From Bacteroidota bacterium (lineage in GTDB: Bacteria > Bacteroidota > Bacteroidia > B-17B0 > Aurantibacillaceae), in the NCBI GenBank assembly GCA_019638705.1, contig JAHBTI010000024.1, forward strand, positions 1 to 50,345: DNA of 50,345 nt, in the 5' to 3' direction. Shown here in pieces: positions 7,725 through 16,988 of the stretch; the stretch's first letter is position 1, and each line of letters starts with the position of its first letter. The translations under genes were made by a program, and so were the position numbers. Below the pieces are notes generated by a model, which had not been told where the DNA came from, searched no databases, and worked only from the letters and a program-made list of their open reading frames with translations.

Positions 7725-8855
7725 TCATTTTTCGGTTAACCAAACATGATAGTTATCAGGAGTAATTAATTTTTTTTCGCTTACGTTGTAGGCATTTAAA
7801 AACGTGGTTGAAAATTTTGCTTTTGCTTTGCTGTTCCATTTAAACTCATAGGCTTTTACCGCCCCGTCTATTTCTTCCAAATAATCTATTTCTTGTTGTT
7901 GTGTGGTGCGCCAAAAATAACGGTGTCCGTAAAAGCCGCTATATTGTAATTTTTTCCAACGCTCACTTATGAGGTAATTTTCCCACAAAGCTCCGGTATC
8001 TTGCCGCATAGCCAAAGTGGCATAGTTACCTGTTATAGCATTACGTATGCCGTTATCATAAAAATATATTTTGCGGCTTTTTTTTAACTCATTTCGCACA
8101 TTTCGGCTAAGTGCATTCAACCGAAACACAATAAAAGTTTTTTCCAATAAATCTATGTAATGTTCTACCGTTTCTTTGTCGGCTCCTACCAACTGCGACA
8201 GCTCGTTGTAGCTTACTTCGCTGCCCATTTGCAATGCCAGGGCTTTTAATAAAACAGTTAATAGCGAGGGCTTTTTAATTTTTTCGTAAGTCAGCAGGTC
8301 TTTATACAAATAACTGTCGGAAAGCAGCGATAGTTTTTCTTTTTCTTCGCCGGGCGATGTTACCACTTCAGGGTAACTGCCGTAGATAAGGCGATTTTCG
8401 AGACTTCCCGTTTCATCAAAGGCATTGGTATGCTGCGCCAACTCGCCAAACGATAAGGGAAAAAGCATATATTCGTACTTTCTGCCTGTTAATGGTTCGT
8501 TTACGGCTGATGTTAGCTCAAACGATGATGGGCCTGTGGCTATAACCTGCACATCAGTTAAGTTGTCCACTATTAATTTTAGCGTTAAACCAATGTTTTG
8601 TATGCGTTGAGCTTCGTCTATCACCAGCAATTTTTTGTTGCCTATAAGTGTTTTCAGCGATGCGAGATTAGGCTCCGATAAACGTTGATTTTGATTCGCA
8701 TCATCGCCTGTAAGCCAGAGTAAACCGTCAGCATAAGCAGAAACAATTTTTTGCACTAAGGTAGTTTTGCCTGATTGCCGTGCGCCAATCAGTATAATAG
8801 CCTTACCTTTAAACAAGCGTGCTTTAATGTTGTTTTCTATGCTTCTGCTTATCAT
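7725..8855 (-). CDS. AAA ATPase with DUF4143 C-terminal domain
   Basis: This 376-residue protein is of the AAA_14/DUF4143 family. Walker A is GARQSGKTT at residues 24-32 and Walker B is LLVIDEA at 76-82. A sensor-like ATGPSSFEL follows, where the family usually has TGSS. A winged-helix/DUF4143 region follows (YNELSQLVGADKETVEHYIDLLEKTFIVFRL, then a PD-(D/E)XK-like EIDYLE...AYEFKW near the end). The cellular role of this family is poorly known and its genes move often. Here it interrupts a glycosyltransferase operon and has no evident link to polysaccharide synthesis. A near-identical palindromic word occurs at both ends (7728 and 8877). It starts with ATG and is probably intact. Confidence 0.88.
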   Translation of the reverse strand: MISRSIENNIKARLFKGKAIILIGARQSGKTTLVQKIVSAYADGLLWLTGDDANQNQRLSEPNLASLKTLIGNKKLLVIDEAQRIQNIGLTLKLIVDNLTDVQVIATGPSSFELTSAVNEPLTGRKYEYMLFPLSFGELAQHTNAFDETGSLENRLIYGSYPEVVTSPGEEKEKLSLLSDSYLYKDLLTYEKIKKPSLLTVLLKALALQMGSEVSYNELSQLVGADKETVEHYIDLLEKTFIVFRLNALSRNVRNELKKSRKIYFYDNGIRNAITGNYATLAMRQDTGALWENYLISERWKKLQYSGFYGHRYFWRTTQQQEIDYLEEIDGAVKAYEFKWNSKAKAKFSTTFLNAYNVSEKKLITPDNYHVWLTEK

Positions 8856-8877
8856 TATTATTGCAAATGTATGGTGT

Positions 8878-8897
8878 TTTTCGGTTTAAACCGAAAA
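8878..8897. repeat. 20-bp perfect palindrome at the edge of the ATPase gene
   Basis: TTTTCGGTTTAAACCGAAAA is a perfect palindrome centred at 8887/8888, 23 bases upstream of the ATPase start codon. A second, partly degenerate copy (TTTTTCGGTTTAAAACG) lies at 8909-8925. A shortened copy TTTTTCGGTTAACC lies at 7728-7741, overlapping the ATPase stop codon. It could be an operator for the ATPase gene or an end of a mobile unit. Confidence 0.7.
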
Positions 8898-8900
8898 TTA

Positions 8901-9146
8901 TCATGTTATTTTTCGGTTTAAAACGAGTTTTAATATAGAAATACACGGCAAACGTACGCTACTTATGTTTTGCTTTAAGACGACAAACCATTGTTTTATT
9001 GTTTGCGCAGTATTGTCGGTTGAATTGTCGTCAATTATCATTAATTCCCAATTTTGATAGGTTTGTGCGACAACAGAATCTATTGTTTCAATAATAAATT
9101 TTTGTTTGTTGTAACTTGGAGTTATTATGGAAACTAAAGGTTGCAA
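8901..9146 (-). pseudogene. family 2 glycosyltransferase, truncated N-terminal fragment
   Basis: The first ~56 residues (PLVSIITPSYNKQKFIIETIDSVV...WELMIIDDNSTDNTAQTIKQW) are a clear GT-A family 2 N-terminus, very similar to the intact gene at 6710-7678. After IKQWF the sequence loses all resemblance to the family and stops 25 codons later. The DxD metal site and the rest of the enzyme are missing. The break faces the DUF4143 ATPase gene, so insertion of that unit probably destroyed this gene. The start is TTG at 9144-9146, six bases beyond the stop of the upstream gene. Confidence 0.8.
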
Positions 9147-9151
9147 TTTTG

Positions 9152-10054
9152 TTATATCTTTTTAAGATTTAAAAACAAATTAAATCCAAACAATTTTATG
9201 AAAGCAGAACGAAGTTGTGAGATATTAAAACCATGTTGTGGTTTTATGCTTTTATTATAAATAGAAAGAGTTTCATTTTTATCATACTGTGCTAATGTAA
9301 TAAGTGACACCAATAAAAAATCAACATACGTGTCTTTATGTTCTGCATAAATTGGTGGGAATTTTGTTTTCAGCTCTTGCATAAAATTTAAACGCACATC
9401 AATATATTGTTTCCATTTTTCAGCAGGATTGCGCTGCGATATTTGCCCGCTTTCTCGTTCTCTGATAACGGTTAAAGGTGTTCTATCAATTAAAAAATGA
9501 CTGTTATTTAAAGCCAAACGCATCATCAAATCTGCTTCTTGCGAACTTTTTAAATTTTCATTCCAAGCACCATTTTTTTGTAAGGCATCTTTGTTCCAAA
9601 GATTAGAACATGTATTTCCGCACTGATTGATAAACGTTGCTAAAAAAATGTTTTTGTTCAAAAGAATAACCTCTATTTCATTTCCTTGCACCTTCCTTTT
9701 TTTGTATGCGCCTGCAAGAAAAGCTACATTTTTATTTTGCACCAAACCAACTTGATGTTCTATTTTGTTTGGCAACAATAAATCATCAGCATCTAAAAAT
9801 TGTATCCATTCGCCTTTGGCTATTGATAAACCTTTGTTGCGGGCGGCGCAAGCCCCTGGCTTTAATTCTTTTTCTAAAATAAGTTGAGGGTATTGCTTTT
9901 GTAATTCTAGTAAAACATTCCAAGTAGTATCGGTTGAATTATTGTCAATGCAAATTATTTCAATGCTTTTATAGGTTTGATTAATTACAGAATGAATACA
10001 TTCTTGAATGTATTGTGAAACGTTATAGCAAGGTATGATGACGGATACTAACAC
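9152..10054 (-). CDS. family 2 glycosyltransferase
   Basis: This 300-residue GT-A glycosyltransferase has VSVIIPCYNVSQYIQECIHSVI at the N-terminus, IICIDNNSTDTT near 33-44, and WIQFLDADDLLLP near residues 84-96 carrying the metal-binding acidic residues. It has no membrane segments. It should act at the cytoplasmic face on an undecaprenyl-linked acceptor; the sugar is unknown. The start is GTG at 10052-10054, overlapping the upstream stop by one base, which indicates translational coupling. Confidence 0.88.
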   Translation of the reverse strand: MLVSVIIPCYNVSQYIQECIHSVINQTYKSIEIICIDNNSTDTTWNVLLELQKQYPQLILEKELKPGACAARNKGLSIAKGEWIQFLDADDLLLPNKIEHQVGLVQNKNVAFLAGAYKKRKVQGNEIEVILLNKNIFLATFINQCGNTCSNLWNKDALQKNGAWNENLKSSQEADLMMRLALNNSHFLIDRTPLTVIRERESGQISQRNPAEKWKQYIDVRLNFMQELKTKFPPIYAEHKDTYVDFLLVSLITLAQYDKNETLSIYNKSIKPQHGFNISQLRSAFIKLFGFNLFLNLKKI

Positions 10055-11241
10055 TACATTAATTCTAAAAAATCATTATAGTTTTTTTGATATTCAAAAT
10101 TATTCAACCAATAATCACGAATAATTTTCCTATCAATATTTTTGTTTGATTTTATATTTTGGACATAATTCGCGACTTCATTCGCATCAAACTCTTTTGC
10201 TATCAGCCAACCTGTTTGTGTGTTTATAATTTCAGATATTCCACCAACATCGGTAGCAATTACAGGAATTCCAAAACTTATGGCTTCCATAATTGAAACG
10301 GGAATTCCCTCCGATTCACTCACGTTTATAAAAATATCTACGGGAGCTTTTGTGTAAAAATCAAAAATTTCTTGTTGAGTTTGTCTGCCTTTAAAATTTA
10401 CCTGCACGTTATTTGGCAATTCTTTAGCTTTTTGCTTTATTTCTTCAAGCAATTTACCATCGCCAAAGTGTGTCCATATAATCTTTGCTGTTACGTTTTT
10501 TAAAATTTTTATAATTAAATGAAGTCGCTTCACTTCTATTACATTTGAGCAAGAAACTATATGAACAGTATTACTGTTTGATATAGGATTTACGCCATAA
10601 TCTTTAGTACCCAAACGAGAGCAAAAAATTTTATCTGAAAATTTCGGATAAAGATGTTTCAAATATTCCTCACCTGTTTTTGAAATAACAAATACCTTAT
10701 CCGTGTGTTGTAAACAAAATTTTCGTACGGGTAAATAATTAGGTTTTCCGTTGTTTTCATATAAATCGAAACCATGCGCACGAGTTACATTGTGTTTTAT
10801 TCTGTTTCTCTTTTTAAGAATAGACAATGACAAATTCCAATCAAAAAACCAATACGAATAAAATACCGCATTCTGCCGTATATCCAAACTTAGCTTGTTC
10901 TTTATTTGTTCCGCATAATAAATACAATTTAAAAAATGATTTAGGTTGTATTTAATATTGCTTATGAAAAGCTGCTTTTGTCTTGAAAAGAATAATTCTT
11001 GAAACAAAAAAGACAACAATAAAAACAAATTCTTCACCGCAACAAGTTTTGAATTTATTGGCGGCTCTATATAAATCAACTCAACATTCTTAGGAATACT
11101 TCTATGTGCATCTGTTTTATTTTTATGAAACAGGTACACTTTTTCAAAATGAGGTGCAATAAAATATAATTCATTTTCAATAAAAGTTTCACCTGTTCCG
11201 TAGGGATAATTGGCAGTAAAAAAGCAAAGTGTTTTTTGCAT
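10054..11241 (-). CDS. GT4-type glycosyltransferase (GT-B fold)
   Basis: This 395-residue GT-B glycosyltransferase has an N-terminal CFFTANYPYGTGETFIENE acceptor-domain start. The C-terminal donor-binding block is SESEGIPVSIMEAISFGIPV, the family 4 E-x7-E motif, followed by IATDVGGISEII. This is a retaining transferase using a nucleotide sugar. It lies within the polysaccharide operon, 8 bases downstream of the aminotransferase gene and overlapping the next gene by one base. The specific linkage formed cannot be read from the sequence. Confidence 0.87.
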   Translation of the reverse strand: MQKTLCFFTANYPYGTGETFIENELYFIAPHFEKVYLFHKNKTDAHRSIPKNVELIYIEPPINSKLVAVKNLFLLLSFLFQELFFSRQKQLFISNIKYNLNHFLNCIYYAEQIKNKLSLDIRQNAVFYSYWFFDWNLSLSILKKRNRIKHNVTRAHGFDLYENNGKPNYLPVRKFCLQHTDKVFVISKTGEEYLKHLYPKFSDKIFCSRLGTKDYGVNPISNSNTVHIVSCSNVIEVKRLHLIIKILKNVTAKIIWTHFGDGKLLEEIKQKAKELPNNVQVNFKGRQTQQEIFDFYTKAPVDIFINVSESEGIPVSIMEAISFGIPVIATDVGGISEIINTQTGWLIAKEFDANEVANYVQNIKSNKNIDRKIIRDYWLNNFEYQKNYNDFLELM

Positions 11242-11249
11242 TAAAATGA

Positions 11250-12383
11250 CTACTTATAATAAAATGACAAGATTTCTTGCGAAATAAAATTTACCTGCTC
11301 ATCTGTCAATTCATAATACATTGGTAAACGCAACAAACAATCGGTATAATTATCAGAAACAGGTATGATACTACCATTATGTTCATTTTCGTAAAAGGGG
11401 CTTTTGTGCAATGATAAATAATGAAATACTGAAAGAATATCATTTGTTTTAAGGTGCGCAATCAGTCTTGTTCGCTCTTCCAAACTTTTACAAACAACAT
11501 AAAACATATGTGCGTTGTTAGTTGCATAATCGGGAATAAAAGGCAATTTTATTTTTTCTTTTTCTTCCAATGGTTTTAAAGCGTTATAATATGTATTCCA
11601 AATATATTTGCGTTTAGCTTGTATATCATCAAGGTTTTCAATTTGCGCATACAAAAATGCAGCAATAATCTCCGACGGCAAAAACGAAGAACCAATATCC
11701 ACCCAACCGTATTTATCAATTTCTCCACGAAAAAACGCCGAACGGTTTGTTCCTTTTTCTCTGATAATTTCGGCACGTTCAATAAAACGTTCATCATTAA
11801 TAATTAACATTCCGCCTTCGCCCGAAATAATATTTTTTGTTTCATGAAATGAAAATGCCGCCAAATGACCGATGCTTCCTAATGGTTTACCTTTATAAAA
11901 ACTATCAATGGCTTGGGCGGCATCTTCTACCACAAACAAATTGTGTTTGTTGGCAATGCGCATAATTTCGTCCATATCACAAGCTATGCCTGCATAATGA
12001 ACGGGAATAATGGCTTTTGTTTTCGGGGTAATTAATTTTTCAATTTGCTCAATATCTATATTCGGATTTTCAATCGCACTATCGCAAAAAACAATTTTTG
12101 CACCGCGCAACACAAAAGCATTTACGGTTGAAACAAAAGTGTAAGACGGAGCAATAACTTCATCGCCTTCTTTAATGTCTAACAGAATTGCTGCCATTTC
12201 CAAAGCATCGGTACATGATGTTGTAAGCAGCACCTTTTTAAACCCGTATTTTCTTTCAAAAAACTCGTGGCATTTTTTAGTGAAAATTCCATCACCGGAA
12301 ATTTTTCCACTTTCTACAGCTTGCTTGATGTATTCGGTTTCTTTGCCTGTTAGGTAAGGTTTATTGAAAGGGATTTTTTTCAT
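11250..12383 (-). CDS. wecE: WecE/RffA-type dTDP-4-keto-6-deoxyglucose aminotransferase
   Basis: This PLP-dependent aminotransferase is of the DegT/DnrJ/EryC1/StrS family. The internal aldimine Lys lies in AFSFHETKNIISGEGG (about residue 183 from the ATG used here) and the PLP-ring Asp in VVEDAAQA. The FSFHETKN wording is typical of RffA/WecE. That enzyme converts dTDP-4-keto-6-deoxyglucose to dTDP-4-amino-4,6-dideoxygalactose. The next upstream gene is a WecD-like acetyltransferase, which supports dTDP-Fuc4NAc as the product. I chose ATG at 12381-12383 (MKKIPFNKPYLTG), 2 bases after the upstream stop. The TTG two codons earlier overlaps that stop region. The dTDP-glucose synthesis genes are not in the window. 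Confidence 0.85.
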   Translation of the reverse strand: MKKIPFNKPYLTGKETEYIKQAVESGKISGDGIFTKKCHEFFERKYGFKKVLLTTSCTDALEMAAILLDIKEGDEVIAPSYTFVSTVNAFVLRGAKIVFCDSAIENPNIDIEQIEKLITPKTKAIIPVHYAGIACDMDEIMRIANKHNLFVVEDAAQAIDSFYKGKPLGSIGHLAAFSFHETKNIISGEGGMLIINDERFIERAEIIREKGTNRSAFFRGEIDKYGWVDIGSSFLPSEIIAAFLYAQIENLDDIQAKRKYIWNTYYNALKPLEEKEKIKLPFIPDYATNNAHMFYVVCKSLEERTRLIAHLKTNDILSVFHYLSLHKSPFYENEHNGSIIPVSDNYTDCLLRLPMYYELTDEQVNFISQEILSFYYK

Positions 12384-12385
12384 TT

Positions 12386-13084
12386 TCAATTTTTGTAGTA
12401 ATGATAAATGTAATCTACCTGTTTTATAGTATAACCGTTTCGTTTATAAAATTCACAGGCTTGAATGTTGTCCATTTGTGTCGCTACATCAATAAAATTA
12501 ATATTGTTTTGAACACACCAATTTTCGCAAGCGGTTAAAAGCTGCGAACCTATTTTTTTACCTTGTTGCTTTTCATCAACGGCAATAAGACCGATTACCG
12601 ATGAGTTTGCATGTTGTTGTATGGTTACAAAACCAATTTCTTTATTGTTTTCTGTATAAGCAAAAACTTCGGTTGCCATTTCTCTGTTTAAGGATTTACT
12701 TATCCACAGACGATACATTGTTTCGAATTTATGAGAGAGCTGAGTATCTAATTTAAAACGCGAGTGATTGCCGCTTGATATAGCCAATTGAAGAATTGTT
12801 TCGTTAAAATCGCTTGTAGAAATAATATGCTCGTTTATAAGAAACGTATTTTGATGATTAACCTGCTTGGTAAACGTTACTTTTTTATCTGCTAAAAAAA
12901 CATTTTCTGTTTTACTTACATTCAATTCTTGCGAAGAACAAAGATATACTAAATCAAAGGGATAATTTTTAGCTGCCAACAAAAGTTCATCAATATTTGT
13001 TTTACCATTTACATTGAGACGATAAATTATTTTTTCAAAAAAATTACTGTCCCATTCCAGATGTGTCATTTCGAAATTACTCAT
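12386..13084 (-). CDS. wecD: WecD/RffC-like dTDP-4-amino-sugar N-acetyltransferase (GNAT)
   Basis: This 232-residue protein has a C-terminal GNAT domain, with the acetyl-CoA pyrophosphate loop VDEKQQGKKIGSQLL near 170-185 and FYKRNGYTI near the end. An N-terminal LEWDSNFFEKIIYRL block is typical of RffC/WecD. That enzyme acetylates dTDP-4-amino-4,6-dideoxygalactose. It lies immediately upstream of the WecE-like gene with a 2-base spacing and overlaps the preceding glycosyltransferase by 8 bases. The pairing strongly suggests synthesis of an N-acetylated 4-amino sugar for the glycan. A different N-acyl group cannot be excluded. Confidence 0.8.
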   Translation of the reverse strand: MSNFEMTHLEWDSNFFEKIIYRLNVNGKTNIDELLLAAKNYPFDLVYLCSSQELNVSKTENVFLADKKVTFTKQVNHQNTFLINEHIISTSDFNETILQLAISSGNHSRFKLDTQLSHKFETMYRLWISKSLNREMATEVFAYTENNKEIGFVTIQQHANSSVIGLIAVDEKQQGKKIGSQLLTACENWCVQNNINFIDVATQMDNIQACEFYKRNGYTIKQVDYIYHYYKN

Positions 13085-14012
13085 TTATCATTTTATCTAT
13101 AATATAAATGGGGCGTTGTTTGGTACTTTCAAAGGTTTTACCAATATATAAACCAACTACACCGAGCATCAGCATAATTAAACCACACAAAAACCAAATA
13201 GAAACTATTAAGCTTGTATAACCCATTACTATTATTTGCCCTGATAAATACTTGTAAAGATTGAATACCAAATAAACAAATGCGACAAATGATGTAAGCA
13301 ATCCGAGCTTAATCATAATTCTGAGCGGCTTATCAGAATAAGCAAGAATAATATCTAATGCAAGATTTAAGAGTTTAGAGAATGTGTAAGACGATTTTCC
13401 TTCAGAGCGTTCGGCATGTTCTATTTCAATAGATGTTTTTTTAAATCCTACCCATGCAACCATTGTCGGAAAAAAACGAATGACTTCGCGCATGGAAATA
13501 ATTGCTGCAACAACTTTTCTGTGATAAATGCCAAAATTGGCAATAGTGTTGTCTTGGCTATAACCCGATAAATAAGCTAACACTTTATAAAAAAGCCAAG
13601 AAAAAGTTCTTTTGAAAAAACTATCCTTTCTGTTTTCTCTTCTGCCTTGCACCACATCGTAACCTTTCAATGCTTCATCATAAAATTTATGAATTTGGTC
13701 GGAACGGTCTTGTAAATCGCAATCCATTACCACAATCCATTCACCTTTGGCTTTATCCAATCCAGCAGTAATGGCATAATGTTGTCCAAAGTTGCGACTT
13801 AGTTTTATGCCTTTTACCGTAATGTCATTTGCGCAAATGTTTTCTATCTCTTCCCAGCTTTTATCAGGTCCGCAGTCGTCCACCAATATAATTTCATAAG
13901 AAACATTCATGCGCTTCATTTCTTCTTTAATTTGCTTCACAAGCTCATCAAGTGTTTTTTCTGCTCGATAAACGGGAGACACAACTGATATGACAGGAAT
14001 TTTTTTTTCCAT
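13077..14012 (-). CDS. GtrB/ArnC-type polyprenyl-phosphate glycosyltransferase
   Basis: This 311-residue family 2 glycosyltransferase is of the DPM1/GtrB/ArnC type. The GT-A domain has ISVVSPVYRAEKTL, EIILVDDCGPDKSW, KLSRNFGQHYAITAGLD and the metal site VVMDCDLQDR (about 94-103). Two C-terminal membrane helices are present at about 232-255 and 268-292. This class moves a sugar onto undecaprenyl phosphate, which is then flipped and used for periplasmic glycan decoration. An acyltransferase and a large membrane protein of unknown role follow upstream and may act on the same periplasmic branch. Confidence 0.88.
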   Translation of the reverse strand: MEKKIPVISVVSPVYRAEKTLDELVKQIKEEMKRMNVSYEIILVDDCGPDKSWEEIENICANDITVKGIKLSRNFGQHYAITAGLDKAKGEWIVVMDCDLQDRSDQIHKFYDEALKGYDVVQGRRENRKDSFFKRTFSWLFYKVLAYLSGYSQDNTIANFGIYHRKVVAAIISMREVIRFFPTMVAWVGFKKTSIEIEHAERSEGKSSYTFSKLLNLALDIILAYSDKPLRIMIKLGLLTSFVAFVYLVFNLYKYLSGQIIVMGYTSLIVSIWFLCGLIMLMLGVVGLYIGKTFESTKQRPIYIIDKMINE

Positions 14013-14018
14013 TGTTTT

Positions 14019-15131
14019 TTAATTACTTTTTATGACCGCAAATTTCTTTGCTTTTACGTTGATTAGCCTTTTTTCAAATAAAATATATGACAAATATGCC
14101 AATACAAGTGTGAAAAGAAAACATAAAATATAAATAGCAATATTACCAAGCGACAAACCGAAAAGTTTTATAACAGTATAACAAACCAAAGAATGATACA
14201 TATACATACCGTAAGAAATATCGCCAAACAAATTTGTGATTTTGTTCTCTATAGTATAAAAACATTTTTCGTTTGCTGCAGAGTTTAAAATAAAACCTGT
14301 AAACAAAAGTGATTGAACAACGTTATCTATCAAAATTAATTTCACAGGCAATGCTACAAGACAAATAGTAAACAGTAATATTAAAGCAGAAACGATAGGG
14401 TTAAAAACAACATTCAAAATCGTGTGCTTTTTATATAACACCACAGCTCCCAAACTTCCAAAAGCCATGCTGTCTATTCTGAACAATTTAAAATAATGTG
14501 AGATATTGCTCAGCGTGGTTAAATCAAACCAATTCTTTCCACCGAGTTTGAAAATGAAAATTCCGAAGTTTTGTAAAACAAACAGAGTAATAATTATGCC
14601 CACAAGAATTGGAACAATACGTTTAACGTACTTTATTAACAGGGGCCAAAGCAAATAAAATTGTTCTTCTACACCAATACTCCATGTTTGTGATGCAAAG
14701 GGAATTACCCCATATTTAAACATAATTACGTTAGGTAAAATAACAATGCTTAGTAAAATAATTTCTGAAAAATAGTTGTCAATTATTGATGTGTCTGATG
14801 TTCGGAAAAAAGGAATATTAGGTAAAACAAATATTGAGGTAAGGACAATTAAAAAATACAGTGGCCAAATTCTTAACATGCGCCTGATGTAAAAATTTTT
14901 TATGTTGATTGTTTTTGTTTGTTCTTTTTCTTTCAGCAACAAATAGGTAATTAAAAAACCACTCAACACAAAAAACAAGGTCACGCCTCTATCGCCTAAA
15001 TGCCGTATTGTTCCGTTATGCCACAAACTCTCCATGCCAAAAATAGTTTTAAATTGTTCTATGTGATGTATAACTACAAGCGAAGCAGCAGCAAAGCGTA
15101 TAAATTTTAATCCTTTAAAATAAACGTGCAT
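14019..15131 (-). CDS. acyltransferase 3 family (OafA/YrhL-like) O-acetyltransferase
   Basis: This 370-residue polytopic membrane protein has about 10 hydrophobic segments. The acyltransferase-3 hallmarks are FIRFAAASLVVIHHIEQF with H22-H23 near the N-terminus, GVTLFFVLSGFLITYLLL, FYIRRMLRIWPLYFLIV and TWSIGVEEQFYLLWPL. These proteins O-acylate (usually acetylate) surface polysaccharides from a cytoplasmic acyl donor. No C-terminal SGNH domain is present. It lies within the polysaccharide operon, 6 bases before the glycosyltransferase gene. Confidence 0.9.
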   Translation of the reverse strand: MHVYFKGLKFIRFAAASLVVIHHIEQFKTIFGMESLWHNGTIRHLGDRGVTLFFVLSGFLITYLLLKEKEQTKTINIKNFYIRRMLRIWPLYFLIVLTSIFVLPNIPFFRTSDTSIIDNYFSEIILLSIVILPNVIMFKYGVIPFASQTWSIGVEEQFYLLWPLLIKYVKRIVPILVGIIITLFVLQNFGIFIFKLGGKNWFDLTTLSNISHYFKLFRIDSMAFGSLGAVVLYKKHTILNVVFNPIVSALILLFTICLVALPVKLILIDNVVQSLLFTGFILNSAANEKCFYTIENKITNLFGDISYGMYMYHSLVCYTVIKLFGLSLGNIAIYILCFLFTLVLAYLSYILFEKRLINVKAKKFAVIKSN

Positions 15132-15134
15132 AAA

Positions 15135-16988
15135 TTACTTTTTGCCAACTAATACATAAGGACAATTTTCAGCTGAAATAACAACGTAATTATTATCGGG
15201 CAAAACTTGGTTTTTAGTGCAGATAAAATAATCAATATCATTTTTTTGAATATACAATATAGGATTACACTCGTTAGTAAATTTAGGAAATGTTGCCAAC
15301 CATGTTTCAGCTTTCACAAACTCTTTTTGGTTTTCATCATTTTTATCGGACAACAATGTGTCGCGACAAGTGAGTGAAGGCAAGTTGCAATTATCAGTTA
15401 TGTAAGAAATAAAGCTTCCCATTTGTAAAGTTATACAGTTGCGTGACTTTGGCGTAAAATCTTTTAAATCCTGAGTGTGTAACACAAAACCGCCTTTGTG
15501 GGTTGGGTGCTGTAATAAATAGTGTTCAACTTCTTCTGTCCATTTTTTATTTGAAACTGTTCTTTCTAAATTTTTTGATTCAAGACTTTGAGTTGAAAAA
15601 TCAAATGACGATATAGAATAAGAAAATGCAAGAACAGCAACAGTAGCTAAAATCAAAACCTTAGCGTAAAATTTTGTTTGCATATCTATTGCCATAATAA
15701 TACAAAGTATTAAAACAAAGCCGCTGAGTGCAAAAGCAAAGTACGAAAATTGATAACTATTATCTAATTGGTTTAAAACTTGAAAAAATGTAACACCTAT
15801 TACGAGTTGACAAAATATCATCACCAATAACAAATAAAATGCAGCTTGCTTTATTACATATCTGTTTAACAAGTAAGCCAAGCCAATTAAAAAACCACAC
15901 TCTATAATTAGCGTAACAATGGTATAAATAACGGCTTTCCAAACGCTCAAACTTTCTTTTAAAACTTGTGCAAAAGAACTATTAGTTAAGAGGTTTAACG
16001 AGGGGCGAAACATGACATATATACCAAATAATAAAATTGCTCCGGCTGCAATTATTCCGTTATTAAATACAAATTGTTTTGTATTAATTTGTTTTTTGAT
16101 TAGCAACCATAAACTTAAACAAACCATTCCTCCGTAAAGCGAAGGTAATATAATCACCGAAGTTGTAGCCACAATAACGGTACAAACAGCTAATAATTTC
16201 CACTCTTTTGCTAGAACAAAATAAAATAAAGGAACAGCGCAAAAATAGTAAGTTATAAAATTGGGTCTTATCCAAAAATCGGTAAATACGTTGAAGCCCG
16301 AGCCAAACACACTTACTAAATAAAGCGGCAACATAGAAAGCAAAAGAAAAGTAAGCACAGCTACAAACTTGTGTTTGCTAACAAAACCAAGTACACCATA
16401 ACAAATTGCCGAGATAATAAACGGATATGCCACGTACTTTAAGGCAATAATACTTTTTACTTTTAATAAACTACCAAAGAATGAAGCCAACCACAGTTCT
16501 GTGTAATGGTAAGGGATAACACCATTAAAATCCGAATTATATGCATTATAAAAATGATACATATTTTCTTGTTTAAATGCTGCTAAGGCATACGCTATTT
16601 TAGAATAAAAACGTACATCGTTTTCAATGGAAGAAGGAATTGTGTAACTTCCGTAAACAATATACACCAAAGGAAAAATGTAGAATATGGGAGCTATTGA
16701 TTTAAAGTCAAAGTGAGAAAAATTTAGTTGCTGTTTTCGTTGAAAAAACAAATAGAGTAATGCTGCAAAGGCAACAACATTAACCGTTTTGTAGCCCACA
16801 ACAGCAAAAGAGTATAAACAGATAACGGTAAAAAATCCGAAAAAAGAATTGATGAAATAAGTTTTTGTTTTGTTTGAAAGTTGTATGTTGTATAAAAATA
16901 GTCCCGAAAAAAGGCTTAGCGCAAATAATAAAATTCCTGCAAAAGAAAAAAGTAAAAGTTGTACGATACTATAACTTGAGCCAATCAT
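15135..16988 (-). CDS. large polytopic membrane protein of unknown function
   Basis: This 617-residue protein has roughly 12-14 hydrophobic segments through residue ~470, then a ~150-residue hydrophilic C-terminal domain. That domain has several Cys (NCITLQMG, NCNLPSLTC, NECNPILY, ENCPYVL), probably on the periplasmic side. The layout resembles GT-C fold glycosyltransferases. An early loop with Asp residues (IENDVRFYSKIAYALAAF) follows the second to fourth helix. I cannot assign it to a named family. It overlaps the upstream fucosyltransferase-like gene by 20 bases, so it is part of the polysaccharide operon. The cysteines suggest disulfides in an exported domain. Confidence 0.7.
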   Translation of the reverse strand: MIGSSYSIVQLLLFSFAGILLFALSLFSGLFLYNIQLSNKTKTYFINSFFGFFTVICLYSFAVVGYKTVNVVAFAALLYLFFQRKQQLNFSHFDFKSIAPIFYIFPLVYIVYGSYTIPSSIENDVRFYSKIAYALAAFKQENMYHFYNAYNSDFNGVIPYHYTELWLASFFGSLLKVKSIIALKYVAYPFIISAICYGVLGFVSKHKFVAVLTFLLLSMLPLYLVSVFGSGFNVFTDFWIRPNFITYYFCAVPLFYFVLAKEWKLLAVCTVIVATTSVIILPSLYGGMVCLSLWLLIKKQINTKQFVFNNGIIAAGAILLFGIYVMFRPSLNLLTNSSFAQVLKESLSVWKAVIYTIVTLIIECGFLIGLAYLLNRYVIKQAAFYLLLVMIFCQLVIGVTFFQVLNQLDNSYQFSYFAFALSGFVLILCIIMAIDMQTKFYAKVLILATVAVLAFSYSISSFDFSTQSLESKNLERTVSNKKWTEEVEHYLLQHPTHKGGFVLHTQDLKDFTPKSRNCITLQMGSFISYITDNCNLPSLTCRDTLLSDKNDENQKEFVKAETWLATFPKFTNECNPILYIQKNDIDYFICTKNQVLPDNNYVVISAENCPYVLVGKK

